DNA of 64,000 nucleotides, from positions 62,001 to 126,000 of the forward strand of contig JAEUKH010000042.1 of assembly GCA_016792845.1 (NCBI GenBank), read 5' to 3'. The DNA comes from Myxococcales bacterium (GTDB lineage Bacteria; Myxococcota_A; Polyangia; Polyangiales; Ga0077539). The notes beneath the pieces are model-generated. The model made no database searches. It saw only the letters and a program-made list of their open reading frames with translations, and had not been told where the DNA came from. This document shows, piece after piece, positions 17,746 through 28,762 of the stretch. The first letter of the stretch is position 1. The number at the start of each line of letters is the position of its first letter. The position numbers and the translations under genes were made by a program.

Positions 17746-19668
17746 TCAAGGCGTGAGGGCGGCGCACTCGGCTTCGAGGCTCTCCCACTCGGCCATGAGG
17801 GCTTCGATCTTGGGGCCGAGCGCCTGCTCTTCTTTCAAGAGCGCGTCACGCTCGGTCTTCGGGCTGCGCTCGTAGAAGCCCTCTTGGGCCATCGCGCGGT
17901 GGATCTCTGCGAGCCTCGCCTCGGCCGCTTCGACCGCCGCGAGGGCCTTGTCGCGCTTCAACGGGAGCTGCTTGGCGAGGTTGCGCCGACGCTTCTGCTC
18001 GTCCCACGAGAGGGCGGGCGCGGGGGCGGCGCTCTGCTGCGCGGCCTTCTCGCGCTTTTGCCGCAGCACCGCCGCGTCGGCGTCGAGGTGGTCGTCGCCG
18101 CTTCGTGACAGGTACTCGTCGTAGGTGCCTGCGAAATCGTTGATCCCTTCGGGGGTGAGTTCGAGCACCCGGGTGCCGAGCTCGGCCACGAAGCGCCGGT
18201 CGTGCGAGACGAAGATCACCGTACCCTCGTACCGCTTCAGGGCCTCGGTGAGCGCGTCGATCGCCTCGATATCGAGGTGATTGGTCGGCTCATCGAGCAA
18301 GAGCACGTTGGGCTCTTCGACCATGATCTTCGCGAACACAAGCCGCGCCGCCTCGCCCCCCGACAGCGACGACACGGGCTTGTAGGCCGCCTCGCCCGAG
18401 AAGAGGGCGCGACCGAGCATCCCGCGGTGGTACGAGAGCGACTCATTGGGGCGCGTCTCTTCGATCACCTTGAGCGCCGTCTTCCCCGCGTCGGTGAGCA
18501 CCTCGCGGTGATCTTGCGCGAAGTACCCCAGCGAGACCTCGTGGCCCCAGACGAAGCGGCCCGCGCTGGGCTCGATGCGCCCCGCGAGCACCTTCAAGAG
18601 CGTCGATTTGCCCAGCCCGTTGGCGCCGATGATCGCGAGGCGCTCGCCCCGGCGCAGGGTGAGCCACACGTCGCGCAGCACCTCTCGGTCGCCGTACGAT
18701 TTGCAGAGCCCGTCGAGGGTGAGCACGTCGCGGCCGCTCGGTCGCCGCTGCGCGAACTGAAACGAGGGCGCGCGGCGCGAGCTGGTGGCGAGGGCGTCGA
18801 CCTCGATCTTCTCGATCTGCTTGATCAGGCTTTGGGCCTGGCTGGCCTTGCTGGCTTTGAAGCGAAAGCGGTCGACGTAGGCCTGCTTGTGCGCGATCTC
18901 GGCCTCTTTGCGCGCGTTCTCGGCCTCGCGCTGCGCGCGGATCGCGGCCTTCTCACGCACAAATGCGCTGTAATTGCCGGTATAAAGCGTGATGGTCTCA
19001 TAGTCGACATCAAGGGTGTGACTGGCCACCGTATCGAGGAAGCGCTGATCGTGCGAGATGATCACCGCGCAGCCGCGGTAGCCCGCGAGAAACTGCTCAA
19101 GCCAGCGGATCGAAACAATGTCAAGGTGGTTGGTCGGCTCATCGAGCAGCAGCACGTCGGCCCCGCCCAAGAGCGCCTGCGCGAGCAAGACCCTGAGCTT
19201 CATGCCGCCCGAGAGCGCCGCCATGGGCCCGCGATGAAAGCCCGCGGCGATGCCCAAGCCCACCAAGATCGCCCCGGCCCGCGCTTCGAGGGTGTATCCG
19301 TCGAGGGCGCGCACCCGCTCATCATAGTCGGCGGCGAGCTCCAGGGCCCCTTCACCCGATTCGAGGCGGCGCTGGGCGCAGAGGGCCTCCCACGCGGCGG
19401 CGTCACCGCGCGCGGCCACCTCGACCACGACCTCGTCGTCTGAGAGAAAGCGGTCTTGCCGCAAGACTCCCACCCGCGCGCCTCGCGAGAACGACACCGT
19501 GCCCTCGCTGGCTTGCTGGTCGCCCGTGAGGATCTGCAAGAACGTCGTCTTGCCGGCCCCGTTGGCGCCCACCAGCCCGTACCGAGCGCCGGTGATGAGT
19601 TTGAGCGAAACACCTGAGAAGAGGGCCCGCGCGCCGTGGGCCTTGCCAAGCTGTGTAGTCGAGAGCAT
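17746..19668 (-). CDS. ABC-F family ATPase (ribosome-associated type)
   Basis: A 640-residue protein with two ABC ATPase domains and no transmembrane part, the hallmark of ABC-F proteins, which act on ribosomes as translation factors or antibiotic-protection proteins. Domain 1 has Walker A GANGAGKTT, signature LSGGM and Walker B LLLDEPTNHLD. Domain 2 has GANGLGKST, LSGGE and LLLDEPTNHLD. The linker is charged and Lys/Arg/Glu-rich, as expected for the P-site tRNA interaction motif. A C-terminal coiled-coil extension (EQKRRRNLAKQLPLKRDKAL onward) recalls Uup/YbiT/YdiF types. I start at ATG 19668 (MLSTTQLGKAHG); the frame is open to 19713. Confidence 0.93.
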   Translation of the reverse strand: MLSTTQLGKAHGARALFSGVSLKLITGARYGLVGANGAGKTTFLQILTGDQQASEGTVSFSRGARVGVLRQDRFLSDDEVVVEVAARGDAAAWEALCAQRRLESGEGALELAADYDERVRALDGYTLEARAGAILVGLGIAAGFHRGPMAALSGGMKLRVLLAQALLGGADVLLLDEPTNHLDIVSIRWLEQFLAGYRGCAVIISHDQRFLDTVASHTLDVDYETITLYTGNYSAFVREKAAIRAQREAENARKEAEIAHKQAYVDRFRFKASKASQAQSLIKQIEKIEVDALATSSRRAPSFQFAQRRPSGRDVLTLDGLCKSYGDREVLRDVWLTLRRGERLAIIGANGLGKSTLLKVLAGRIEPSAGRFVWGHEVSLGYFAQDHREVLTDAGKTALKVIEETRPNESLSYHRGMLGRALFSGEAAYKPVSSLSGGEAARLVFAKIMVEEPNVLLLDEPTNHLDIEAIDALTEALKRYEGTVIFVSHDRRFVAELGTRVLELTPEGINDFAGTYDEYLSRSGDDHLDADAAVLRQKREKAAQQSAAPAPALSWDEQKRRRNLAKQLPLKRDKALAAVEAAEARLAEIHRAMAQEGFYERSPKTERDALLKEEQALGPKIEALMAEWESLEAECAALTP

Positions 19669-19758
19669 CGCGTCAGAGGTTCTTGGGTCGAGGTGACCGC
19701 AGGGCTGACGCATTCAGCCCCGAAGGTCAACCCATGAACTTCACGCGTTGTACACGCC

Positions 19759-20283
19759 TCAGCGCGCCGCAGGGGCAGGCGGTGCAGGCGGTGCAGGCGG
19801 GGCGGGCGGTGCAGGCGGGGCGGGCGGCGCGGGCGGCGCGGGCGGGGCGGGCGGTGCGGCCGCGGCCTGGTTCGCCAGCGACAGCGTAAAGTGCACATCG
19901 AGCACCCCTTGGATCGAGCCGGGGAACATCAGCCGACGTGTAAAGCCCGAAACACACGACGCGAAGGCCGCGTCGGCCGGCGTGCCCGTGCCCCCCGAGC
20001 GCGACGCACGGATCGTGGCCACGTCGCCATTCGGCCCCGTACGGAAGAACACGTTGACCCCGCCCGCGGCTTGGGGTTGCGCTTGCAGGAGGCCCGCGGC
20101 GCAGCGCTCGTAGCCCGCCCCGGCGCGCGCCAACACCTGCCGAACCACGCCCGAGCCCTGCTCAGGCACCACCCGCAACGACCCCACCGAGGTCACCCGC
20201 GGCGGACGCGGCTGCGCTGACGCCATACCCGACAGAATGAGAACGGCCCCCGCCGTCACCCCGAAAACACGCTGCCTGCTCAT
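19759..20283 (-). CDS. Secreted AgmX/PglI-type C-terminal-domain protein with Ala-Pro-Pro tail
   Basis: A 174-residue exported protein. A signal peptide (VFGVTAGAVLILSGMASAQ) leads into a domain with paired cysteines and the pattern GYERCAAGLLQAQPQAAGGV, NVFFRTGPNGDVATIRAS and FASCVSGFTRRLMFPG. This resembles the TonB-like AgmX/PglI C-terminal domain of myxobacterial motility and envelope proteins. The last ~40 residues are about ten APP repeats encoded by 9-bp tandem units at about 19774-19858, where copy number could vary. ATG 20283 has GGAG six bases upstream, which decides the start. Confidence 0.78.
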   Translation of the reverse strand: MSRQRVFGVTAGAVLILSGMASAQPRPPRVTSVGSLRVVPEQGSGVVRQVLARAGAGYERCAAGLLQAQPQAAGGVNVFFRTGPNGDVATIRASRSGGTGTPADAAFASCVSGFTRRLMFPGSIQGVLDVHFTLSLANQAAAAPPAPPAPPAPPAPPAPPAPPAPPAPPAPAAR

Positions 20284-20387
20284 CGTGGGCTCCATGGCAT
20301 CACCGTCTCGTGGGCGCGTCAATCACAACCGTTGCGCCGCCCCGTCATGACGCCGAGGCCCCCCTACGCAGCGCACGCTCGCGCGAT

Positions 20388-21569
20388 TCACGGCGCCGCT
20401 TCGAACACCTCGCCGGTGGTCGGAGAGCCCGCCCAGATGCGCCCGCGGTGCACCAGCAAGGGCGCCGAGACGAGGCTCGACGGCGTCGGCCGCAGCGCCT
20501 CGATCGGCGGCACCACCTGCGACCACTGAGCGCCCGGTGAGGCGCGGTAGAGGGCGCCGCCCGCGAGGAGGTAGAGGGCCCCGTCGGCCCGCACGAGGTT
20601 CTGAACGTCGGCGGGCGCCGCGACGGCCTCGAAGCGCCGCCCCGCGTCGCGCGAGCGCCAGAGCGTTTGGGTCGAGAACCCCTGACAGACCGCCCAGAGC
20701 GTCTCGCCGTCGAGGTACCACCGAAGCACGTATCCTCCCGAAAGCCCTTCGGATTCGCCCAGGGTCGGAGAGCCCGCGGGGTCGTGGATCCAGACCGCGC
20801 CGGGCCCGCGCGGCGTCTCGGTGCCCGCGACGAGTTCGCCGTTGGGCAAGGCCGCGAGGTAGGTCAGGCGCCACACGCCGCGCGCCGCGCGGGTCGGATA
20901 CGCGACGCCGCGCACCCACGGCCCGTCGCCCCCAGGGTCGACAAAGAGCGCCGCGGGAGCCGCGTCGGAGAGGTACGCGATGGCGCCTGGAGGGTACGCT
21001 CCGGTCGAGGCCACCACGCGGCCGTTGGCGAGCCGCGCCGTGTCGAAGACGTGGTAGACCGCGGGCAAGACCGCCCGGCGCTCGGGGCGCACGCGGCCCT
21101 CGAGGTCTGACACAAAAACATACCCGTCGACATCGAGGTCGAAGACAAAGGGCAGCAGCCGAAAGGGCGCGTCGGCGTCGGGCACCAAGAGCACGTTGTC
21201 GTACGCGTGGACCCTCAGAAACCCCTGCCCCGCCCAGGTCATGAGGGTCTCTGGCGCCGCCGCGCCGAAGCGCACGAGGGCCGCACCGTCGACCGTGAGG
21301 GCGTCGATCGAGGCCGTCGCGACGAGCCCCCGGGGCGTGCTCGCGAGGTCGCTCAGCTGTCGGTACGGCGCAGGCGTCGCGCCCCGACGGAGCCACCGGG
21401 CGGGCGAACCTTCGAGGGCCTCGTGACGGTTCTCGGGACGCGCCCGCAGCGTGTCGCGCCAGCGCCCGTCGGCGATGCGAAACCCGCAGCCGCTCTGGGT
21501 CAGGGCGAGGCCCCGGAGCCCCAAGGCCAGGAGCACAGAGCCCGTCACCGCGCGATGCCAGCGTCTCAT
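20388..21569 (-). CDS. Exported beta-propeller-like protein, possible lipoprotein
   Basis: A 393-residue protein with an N-terminal hydrophobic segment ending LTQSGCGF, which could be a lipoprotein processing site (Ser-Gly-Cys). The rest is beta-rich with recurrent Gly/Asp/Trp turns: LWRSRDAGRRFEAVAAP, TLWAVCQGFSTQ, YLLAGGALYRAS. The SRDAGRRFE motif is the Asp-box (BNR-like) pattern seen in sialidase and Vps10 propellers, so I infer a propeller fold. No catalytic residues recognised. Confidence 0.68.
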   Translation of the reverse strand: MRRWHRAVTGSVLLALGLRGLALTQSGCGFRIADGRWRDTLRARPENRHEALEGSPARWLRRGATPAPYRQLSDLASTPRGLVATASIDALTVDGAALVRFGAAAPETLMTWAGQGFLRVHAYDNVLLVPDADAPFRLLPFVFDLDVDGYVFVSDLEGRVRPERRAVLPAVYHVFDTARLANGRVVASTGAYPPGAIAYLSDAAPAALFVDPGGDGPWVRGVAYPTRAARGVWRLTYLAALPNGELVAGTETPRGPGAVWIHDPAGSPTLGESEGLSGGYVLRWYLDGETLWAVCQGFSTQTLWRSRDAGRRFEAVAAPADVQNLVRADGALYLLAGGALYRASPGAQWSQVVPPIEALRPTPSSLVSAPLLVHRGRIWAGSPTTGEVFEAAP

Positions 21570-21653
21570 CGGGTCGAGGCGGCAACGCGCGGCACGCGGC
21601 GAAGATTCCGCCTGAATTGCGAGGGGGAGGCGGAGGTCTGCTTCGATGGCGTC

Positions 21654-22877
21654 TCAGGGTCGCGCAACACACCGCAGGCGCAGCGGGCTCGCGGCGTTGG
21701 CGTCGTCGTCTGCGGTCAAGATCCACCCGAGGCGACGGGCGTCGTCGTAGCGCGCGTCGACCACCGCCATCGAGCTCTCTTGCGTGCGCTGCTCAACCAA
21801 CGAAGCGATGCGATGCCCGAACCAGTGAATCCACAGCCCGTTGTTGTACCCGCCGCCCGCCGGAAAGGCCGCCGACGTGACGAAGCCATCACCTGGCCGC
21901 GCGCCGACGGCGATCCGCGCCGACAGCCGGCCCCACGCGGGCGGCAACGGGAGCGACACCTCGGCATCGACCCTGCCCCCGCCCTGAGCGTCAAAGCGCG
22001 CCAGCATGGGCTGAACCGTGCGCCCCTCGGCGGCGGTCACCACCATCGCGCTCGACCCCTGAACCACCACCGGCGACACCGCCCGCAACGGGAGCTCGGC
22101 CCTGTTGCCCTCGATCACCGCGCCGTGGCCAAAGATGAAGCTCCGCACCGAGAGCCGGTCGGGCCCTGCCTCGAAGCTCCAGTACCCGCCGCCGTTGACG
22201 TTCGTCGTGAGGGTCGCGTCGGGGCTGTGGGGCGCGTGCATCGCATTGGGCTCGTTGAAGCTCCCGCGGGTGGCGTTCGCGTAAAAGACCGCCGTGTCAG
22301 CGGTAAAGACCGTGCGCAGGGTCTCGCTCCGCATCTGAACGGCCCGCGCGAGACGGCCTTCGAGGCTGAGCGGAGACTGAAGCGCGAGGCCGCGCTCGGT
22401 GACGGCGAAGGCGATCATCGCGTCGCCCGCCGCGAAGAGCCCTTGCCCCGCGCTCACATCGACCAGCGCGCGCCCCGAAGCCTCGCGCCCGAGCGAGAGC
22501 GCCCCCCGTTCGAGCGTGCGCCCATCGACGTGCGCGCGAACATAGCGCAGCACCGTCGGGCTCGACGGGTCGCGCCACACCGCCAAGGCCCCCTCAGAAG
22601 TCACGCTCAGGCTCGCCTCTGACCCGCGGCCCACGCCCACCATCTGCGAGAACGCGCAGCCCCCCGCCGCCGCGGCGTCTGCCGAGGGCGCGACGTCAGC
22701 CGCGAGCCCCGCGTCTGCCGAGGGCGCGACGTCAGCCGCGAGCCCCGCGTCTGCCAAGGGCGCGACGTCGGCCGCAACGCGCGCGTCACCGTGCGCCGCG
22801 GCGTCACCTTCGCCCGCCGACACCACCTCCGAGCAAGCCGCAAGACACAGCACCGTGCCGAGCATCGCCAAACGCAT
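21654..22877 (-). CDS. Predicted lipoprotein with tandem-repeat linker
   Basis: A 407-residue exported protein starting MRLAMLGTVLCLAACSE, a clear lipoprotein signal with lipobox LAAC. AAGGAG eight bases before ATG 22877 settles the start. A linker carrying three near-identical 11-residue units (DAGLAADVAPS) follows, encoded by 33-bp tandem repeats at about 22687-22775. A ~340-residue beta-rich domain follows, with no family I recognise; repeated strand-turn units suggest a propeller. It is transcribed divergently from the YceI gene across a region with a perfect inverted repeat. Confidence 0.78.
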   Translation of the reverse strand: MRLAMLGTVLCLAACSEVVSAGEGDAAAHGDARVAADVAPLADAGLAADVAPSADAGLAADVAPSADAAAAGGCAFSQMVGVGRGSEASLSVTSEGALAVWRDPSSPTVLRYVRAHVDGRTLERGALSLGREASGRALVDVSAGQGLFAAGDAMIAFAVTERGLALQSPLSLEGRLARAVQMRSETLRTVFTADTAVFYANATRGSFNEPNAMHAPHSPDATLTTNVNGGGYWSFEAGPDRLSVRSFIFGHGAVIEGNRAELPLRAVSPVVVQGSSAMVVTAAEGRTVQPMLARFDAQGGGRVDAEVSLPLPPAWGRLSARIAVGARPGDGFVTSAAFPAGGGYNNGLWIHWFGHRIASLVEQRTQESSMAVVDARYDDARRLGWILTADDDANAASPLRLRCVARP

Positions 22878-22987
22878 GTTCACAAACTCCTTCAATGGCC
22901 GCATGCCCCCATCGTGCGGTGGCCGGGCCGTGCTGTCTCGGTGGCCGGGCCGCGGCCGACCCGTCACGAGAAAATCGCCCGCCGTGT

Positions 22988-23010
22988 GATGTTGCGAAAC
23001 AGGCAACATC
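22988..23010. promoter_or_regulatory. Perfect inverted repeat, candidate operator
   Basis: GATGTTGC (22988-22995) and GCAACATC (23003-23010) form a perfect 8-bp inverted repeat around a 7-base spacer. It sits in the 231-base gap between the divergent lipoprotein gene (start 22877) and the YceI gene (start 23109). Position and symmetry fit a dimeric repressor or activator site controlling one or both genes. No regulator gene is adjacent. The rest of the gap holds nothing else I can support. Confidence 0.5.
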
Positions 23011-23108
23011 GGGTTGCATTCTGGGGCGATTGTAGCGCGCGCTGCAACGTCTTATCTCTGCCGCAGACACTTCTACCCTCGCGGCCTGGCCGCGTTTTCG
23101 AGGTCTGT

Positions 23109-23747
23109 ATGCGCCTTCTCATCGCCAGCACGGTGACCCTCGCCATGGTCGCCCTCGGGGCCTGCAAGAACCCCAACGCCAACGTCGCACCGGCCGCCAC
23201 CAGCGCGGCCACCGCCCCTGCGCCCGCGCCCGCCGCGAGCGCGAGCGAGCACCTCGCCCTCGACGCCGCGGCGAGCCGGGTGGGCTTCACCGGGGCCAAG
23301 GTCACCGGCAGCCACGAAGGGAGCTTCTCGGGCGTCACCGGCGCCATCGACCTCGACCCCGCGCGGGTCGAGCAGAGCCGGGTGAGCGTCACCGTCGACA
23401 CGACCACCGTGACCACTGACACCGAGCGGCTCACGGGGCACCTGAAGTCGCCTGATTTCTTCGACGTGGCGCGCTTCCCCCAGGCGACCTTTGTGTCGAC
23501 GCAGATTGTGCCCGGGGGCGCCCAAGGGGCCACCCACACCATCACGGGCAACCTCTCGCTGCACGGGGTGACGCGGGCGGTGACCTTCCCGGCGACGGTG
23601 ACGGTGAGCCCGGCGAGCGTGAGCGCGACCGCAGAGTTCAGCATCAATCGCCGCGATTTCGGGATTGTTTACGCGGGCATGCCCGACAACCTCATCCGCG
23701 ACGAGGTGGCCATGCACCTGCGCCTGGTGGCGCCCCGCGGGCGCTGA
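23109..23747 (+). CDS. YceI-family lipoprotein
   Basis: A 212-residue protein with a lipoprotein signal (MVALGAC, Cys at about residue 19), an Ala/Pro/Thr linker, then a YceI domain from about residue 45. YceI proteins are eight-stranded lipocalin-like barrels that bind isoprenoid-type lipids in the periplasm. Typical features are the opening strand LDAAASRVGFTGAK, LTGHLKSPDFFDVARFPQAT (the family's hl.s.dFFdv..fP.atF motif), GNLSLHGVTRAVTFPA and INRRDFGI. The start at 23109 has GAGG five bases upstream. Ligand unknown. Confidence 0.92.
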   Translation: MRLLIASTVTLAMVALGACKNPNANVAPAATSAATAPAPAPAASASEHLALDAAASRVGFTGAKVTGSHEGSFSGVTGAIDLDPARVEQSRVSVTVDTTTVTTDTERLTGHLKSPDFFDVARFPQATFVSTQIVPGGAQGATHTITGNLSLHGVTRAVTFPATVTVSPASVSATAEFSINRRDFGIVYAGMPDNLIRDEVAMHLRLVAPRGR

Positions 23748-23806
23748 GCCGATGGGCTGGTCTCATCTGACGGGGCTGGTGGTACGTTCTGGGCTGAGAG
23801 AGGCCC

Positions 23807-25333
<1,527 letters not shown>

Positions 25334-25482
25334 GCCCGCCGATCACCCCCTCCAGACCACCCCAAACCTTCACTGTAGGAAAGGTGCGCGGGCGGCTTGA
25401 CCGAGGGTCACCTCCCATGCGACATGCCCCCCGCGGAGCCCCTACGTTCGTGGTGGCCTCTTCGATGGGAGTTCAATTGCAG

Positions 25483-27312
25483 ATGCGCGCAACAACGTGG
25501 TTCCTTTTGGCGGCCCTTGGGGGCAGCGTCGTGGCTTGTTCGAGCAACGGCGGCGGCGGCGGCGGCGGCACAACTGACGCTGGCAACGGCGGCACTGACA
25601 CGGGCAACACCCCGACCGACACCGGCAACACCATGGTCGATGCCGGGCCCCGCACCGACACCGGCAACACCATGACCGATTCGGGCCCCGCGACCGACCG
25701 CCCGTCGACCGACGTGCCGGCCGTCGACGCCGGCCCGCCCTACGACCCCTGCATGGGCGCCATCGACCTCAACGCCATGGGCATGCGCTCGGGCGAGACC
25801 ACCCGCATCACCAGCAACAACAACATGGTCGGCGCGCGCAACGCGATCGCGTCGAGCTGCGGCGGTACGCCCGGCCACCAGGTCGCCTTCCGCTATGTGC
25901 CCCGGGCCAACACCCGGCTGCGCATCTCGACCGACAACGCCGGCACCGGCAACACCTTCGACACCGTGGTCTTCGCCCAGTCGACCTGCGGGATGCTCAC
26001 GGCGGGTGACGGCGGCACCGCCGGCGCGCTCGGCTGCGACGACGACGGCGGCAACGACCCCCGCCCGGCCAGCTCGTCGTTCTCGACCACCCCGGTCACC
26101 ATGGGCCAGCCCGTCTTCATCATCGTCGGCGGCTACCTGAACACGGCCCGCATGCCCCTCACCGGCAACGTCGCCCAGGGCGCCTTCGAGCTCTCGGTCA
26201 CCGAGATCACCTCGGTCGCCGTCGGCGGCACCTGCGACCCCACCGGCGCGATGAACGCCTGCGCCATGGGCTCGACCTGCGTGCGCGCGATGCCCGCGGC
26301 CACCACCGGCACCTGCATCGCCGACGGCGCTCGCAACGGCGCCTGCCGCGCGGGCACCACCAACCGCTGCGACACCGGCCTCGAGTGCTCGCTCAGCGTG
26401 TGCCGCACCGCCGCGATGGCGGGCCAGGCCTGCGACGGCACCACCATCGTGTGCGTCGCCAACACCAGCTGCGTGGTCGCCGCGGGCATGACCATGGGCA
26501 CCTGCGTCGCCGCCGGCGCTCAGGGCGGCCGCTGCCGCACCGACGCCCCCCGCTGCGACACCAACCTCGAGTGCGCCTCAAGCGGCAACTGCGTGCGCGT
26601 CGTGATGGCCGGCCAGGCCTGCGACAGCGGTCGCACCACCACCTGCACGAGCGGCACCAGCTGCATCAACGGCACCTGCATCGCCGCGGGCACCGCCTCG
26701 GGCGCGCCCTGCCGTGACATGGCCCCCCGCTGCGACACCAACCTCACCTGCTCGACCATGACCGGCGCGGGCACCTGCCAGCGCATGATCGCCGCGGGCG
26801 GCGCTTGCACCCCGGGCTCAGCCGGTGACATCTGCGCGGCCAACACTGCGTGTCTGCCCACGAGCCGCACCATGGGCACCTGCAGCATGGGCACCGCCGA
26901 GATGGAGCCCAACAACAGCCCCATGATGCCCCAAGCCGCGCCGAGCGGCGGCCGGGTGTACTCGGGTTCGGTCGAGGCGGCCACCGGCGACGCCGGGGTC
27001 GGCGGCCGCGACTGTTTCGCTGTGACCGTGGCCCAAGGCCAGGGCATCTTCGCCGAGTCGCACCTCCCGATGACGCCCGCCTGCCCGAGCGACGGCGCTG
27101 ACCCGGTGATCGACATCTACAACCCCATGGGCACCCGCATCACCGGCGCCGACGACACCGCCGGCCGGGGCCTCTGCGGCACCGTGAACCCCGCGACCAA
27201 CACCAGCGCGGCCAACCTCGCCGCGGGCACCTACACGGTCTGCATCTCGGGCTTCGAGGGCGACGCCGTGCCGAACTACCTCCTCACCGTCGCCGCGGTG
27301 AACGCCAACTGA
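25483..27312 (+). CDS. Secreted Cys-rich lipoprotein with two beta-sandwich (PPC-like) regions
   Basis: A 609-residue exported protein with a lipoprotein signal (AALGGSVVACSS), a Gly run and an Asp-Thr-Gly/Asp-Ala-Gly stalk (about residues 20-90). A beta domain resembling the bacterial pre-peptidase C-terminal type (GHQVAFRYVPRANTRLRIS) comes next. Then there are about five Cys-rich modules of ~50 residues repeating R-CDTxLxC...GQACD...C...C. A second PPC-like domain opens with EMEPNNSPMMPQA and ends TYTVCISGFEGDAVPNYLL. No enzyme motif is seen; it looks like a surface-binding or structural protein. An earlier ATG at 25465 is possible. Confidence 0.82.
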   Translation: MRATTWFLLAALGGSVVACSSNGGGGGGGTTDAGNGGTDTGNTPTDTGNTMVDAGPRTDTGNTMTDSGPATDRPSTDVPAVDAGPPYDPCMGAIDLNAMGMRSGETTRITSNNNMVGARNAIASSCGGTPGHQVAFRYVPRANTRLRISTDNAGTGNTFDTVVFAQSTCGMLTAGDGGTAGALGCDDDGGNDPRPASSSFSTTPVTMGQPVFIIVGGYLNTARMPLTGNVAQGAFELSVTEITSVAVGGTCDPTGAMNACAMGSTCVRAMPAATTGTCIADGARNGACRAGTTNRCDTGLECSLSVCRTAAMAGQACDGTTIVCVANTSCVVAAGMTMGTCVAAGAQGGRCRTDAPRCDTNLECASSGNCVRVVMAGQACDSGRTTTCTSGTSCINGTCIAAGTASGAPCRDMAPRCDTNLTCSTMTGAGTCQRMIAAGGACTPGSAGDICAANTACLPTSRTMGTCSMGTAEMEPNNSPMMPQAAPSGGRVYSGSVEAATGDAGVGGRDCFAVTVAQGQGIFAESHLPMTPACPSDGADPVIDIYNPMGTRITGADDTAGRGLCGTVNPATNTSAANLAAGTYTVCISGFEGDAVPNYLLTVAAVNAN

Positions 27313-27454
27313 GCCGCGGCCCCGGTCGCGCCGAGACGCGCGGCCCTGCGGTGACGCCTTGACCCACGCCGCCCCGCTGCACCCCAACCGGTGCCGGGGC
27401 GGTGTGCTTTTCTACCCTTCGCGCCAATCAGTGGGATACTCCCCCCGTCGCCCG

Positions 27455-28744
27455 ATGTTGACCGTGAAGTCGCCCCTCTTGGCCCGCGCGGCCCTCGCGT
27501 CTGTGTTCGCGCTCGCGACCTTGGGGGCGGGCGCTGAGGCCGAGGCCATCCCGTTCCGGCGGCGCTTGTCGCTGCGGGCCGAGAGCGCCTTGGGGCTCAC
27601 CGTGGTGACCCCCGAGGGCTACCCGTACGATGTGGGCTTCCTCGTGGTGGGGCGCCTCAACGTGCTCACCTGGGGCTCGTTCTTCGCGCAATTCTCTGTG
27701 ATTCAAGGGGTCTTCCCGTCGTCACAGGCGGCGGCCTCGCTCAACAACAACTACATGGCCGGGGTGCGCTTCGCGCCGCGCACGGTGCTCCCCGAGGGGC
27801 GCCTCTTCATCGACGCCGAGGCGGGCCTGGCCATCTCGGGCTTCAACCGTCGCTTCGGCTTCGACATCGGCGTCGGTTGGGAGCTCGCCCTCAACCGCTA
27901 TTTTCACCTCGGCCCGGTGCTGCGCTACGCGCACATCGTACAGCCCGACGACGAGCCCGCCCCCGAAGACGCGCACTACATCAGCGTCGGCGTGTCGGGC
28001 GCGCTCTACCCCTGGCCTCCGCCCAACCTTCGCAGCGGCGCCCTCGTCGTGATCGGGCTCGGGCGCGACCAAGACCGCGATTATGACGGCGTCACCGACG
28101 ACCTCGACCAGTGCCCCGCGGTGGTCGAAGACCACGACGGATACCTCGACGAAGACGGCTGCCCCGACCTCGACGACGACAACGACCGACTGCCCGACAG
28201 CGAAGACCGTTGCCCGCGTCAGCCCGAGACGGTGAACAACTTCGAAGACGAAGACGGCTGCCCCGACGAGGCCCCGAGCACCCGCGACGACGTGTCGGTC
28301 GAGGGCGACCGCATCAACCTCCGACAGCGGGTGTATTTCGCCACCAACCGCGTGGTGGTGCCCGCCCTCTTCATGCCCGAGCTGGTCGAGCTGGCGCGGT
28401 ACCTCCAGGCCCACCCCGAGCACCGCCGGGTGCGCGTCGAGGCCCACGCCGACGACCGCGGCACGCGCCGCGAGGGCTTCTCGCTCTCGCTCCGTCGCGC
28501 GCTCAACGTGATGGCGTTTCTGGTCTCGAACGGCGTCGAAGCCGAGCGCCTCGTGGCCCTCGGGCTCGGCGACCTCAGGCCCCTCGACACGGCCCACGAC
28601 GAGGTCACCCGCACCCGCAACCGTCGCGTCGAGTTTGTGATCGTCGAGGGCGCTGGGGCCAACCCCGCCGCCCCGACGCCGCCGCCCGAGGCCTGGCGGC
28701 CCGAAGATCACCCGCTCACGGCGCCGCCGCCGCCCTCGCGGTAG
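27455..28744 (+). CDS. OmpA-family outer-membrane protein with TSP type-3 repeats
   Basis: A 429-residue protein. A signal peptide (LASVFALATLGAGAEAEA) precedes a ~190-residue beta-barrel-like region. A ~65-residue Asp/Cys-rich hinge (DRDYDGVTDDLDQCP, DGYLDEDGCPDLDDDNDRLP) of thrombospondin type-3 repeats follows, then an OmpA C-terminal domain. That domain has VRVEAHADDRGTRREGFSLS and SLRRALNVMAFLVSNGVEAERL, matching the peptidoglycan-binding OmpA consensus with the key Asp and Arg present, so it probably links outer membrane to cell wall. A Pro-rich tail closes it. The open frame extends upstream, but the signal peptide begins at ATG 27455. Confidence 0.92.
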   Translation: MLTVKSPLLARAALASVFALATLGAGAEAEAIPFRRRLSLRAESALGLTVVTPEGYPYDVGFLVVGRLNVLTWGSFFAQFSVIQGVFPSSQAAASLNNNYMAGVRFAPRTVLPEGRLFIDAEAGLAISGFNRRFGFDIGVGWELALNRYFHLGPVLRYAHIVQPDDEPAPEDAHYISVGVSGALYPWPPPNLRSGALVVIGLGRDQDRDYDGVTDDLDQCPAVVEDHDGYLDEDGCPDLDDDNDRLPDSEDRCPRQPETVNNFEDEDGCPDEAPSTRDDVSVEGDRINLRQRVYFATNRVVVPALFMPELVELARYLQAHPEHRRVRVEAHADDRGTRREGFSLSLRRALNVMAFLVSNGVEAERLVALGLGDLRPLDTAHDEVTRTRNRRVEFVIVEGAGANPAAPTPPPEAWRPEDHPLTAPPPPSR

Positions 28745-28762
28745 CGCCGCGAGAGGGTTGCG

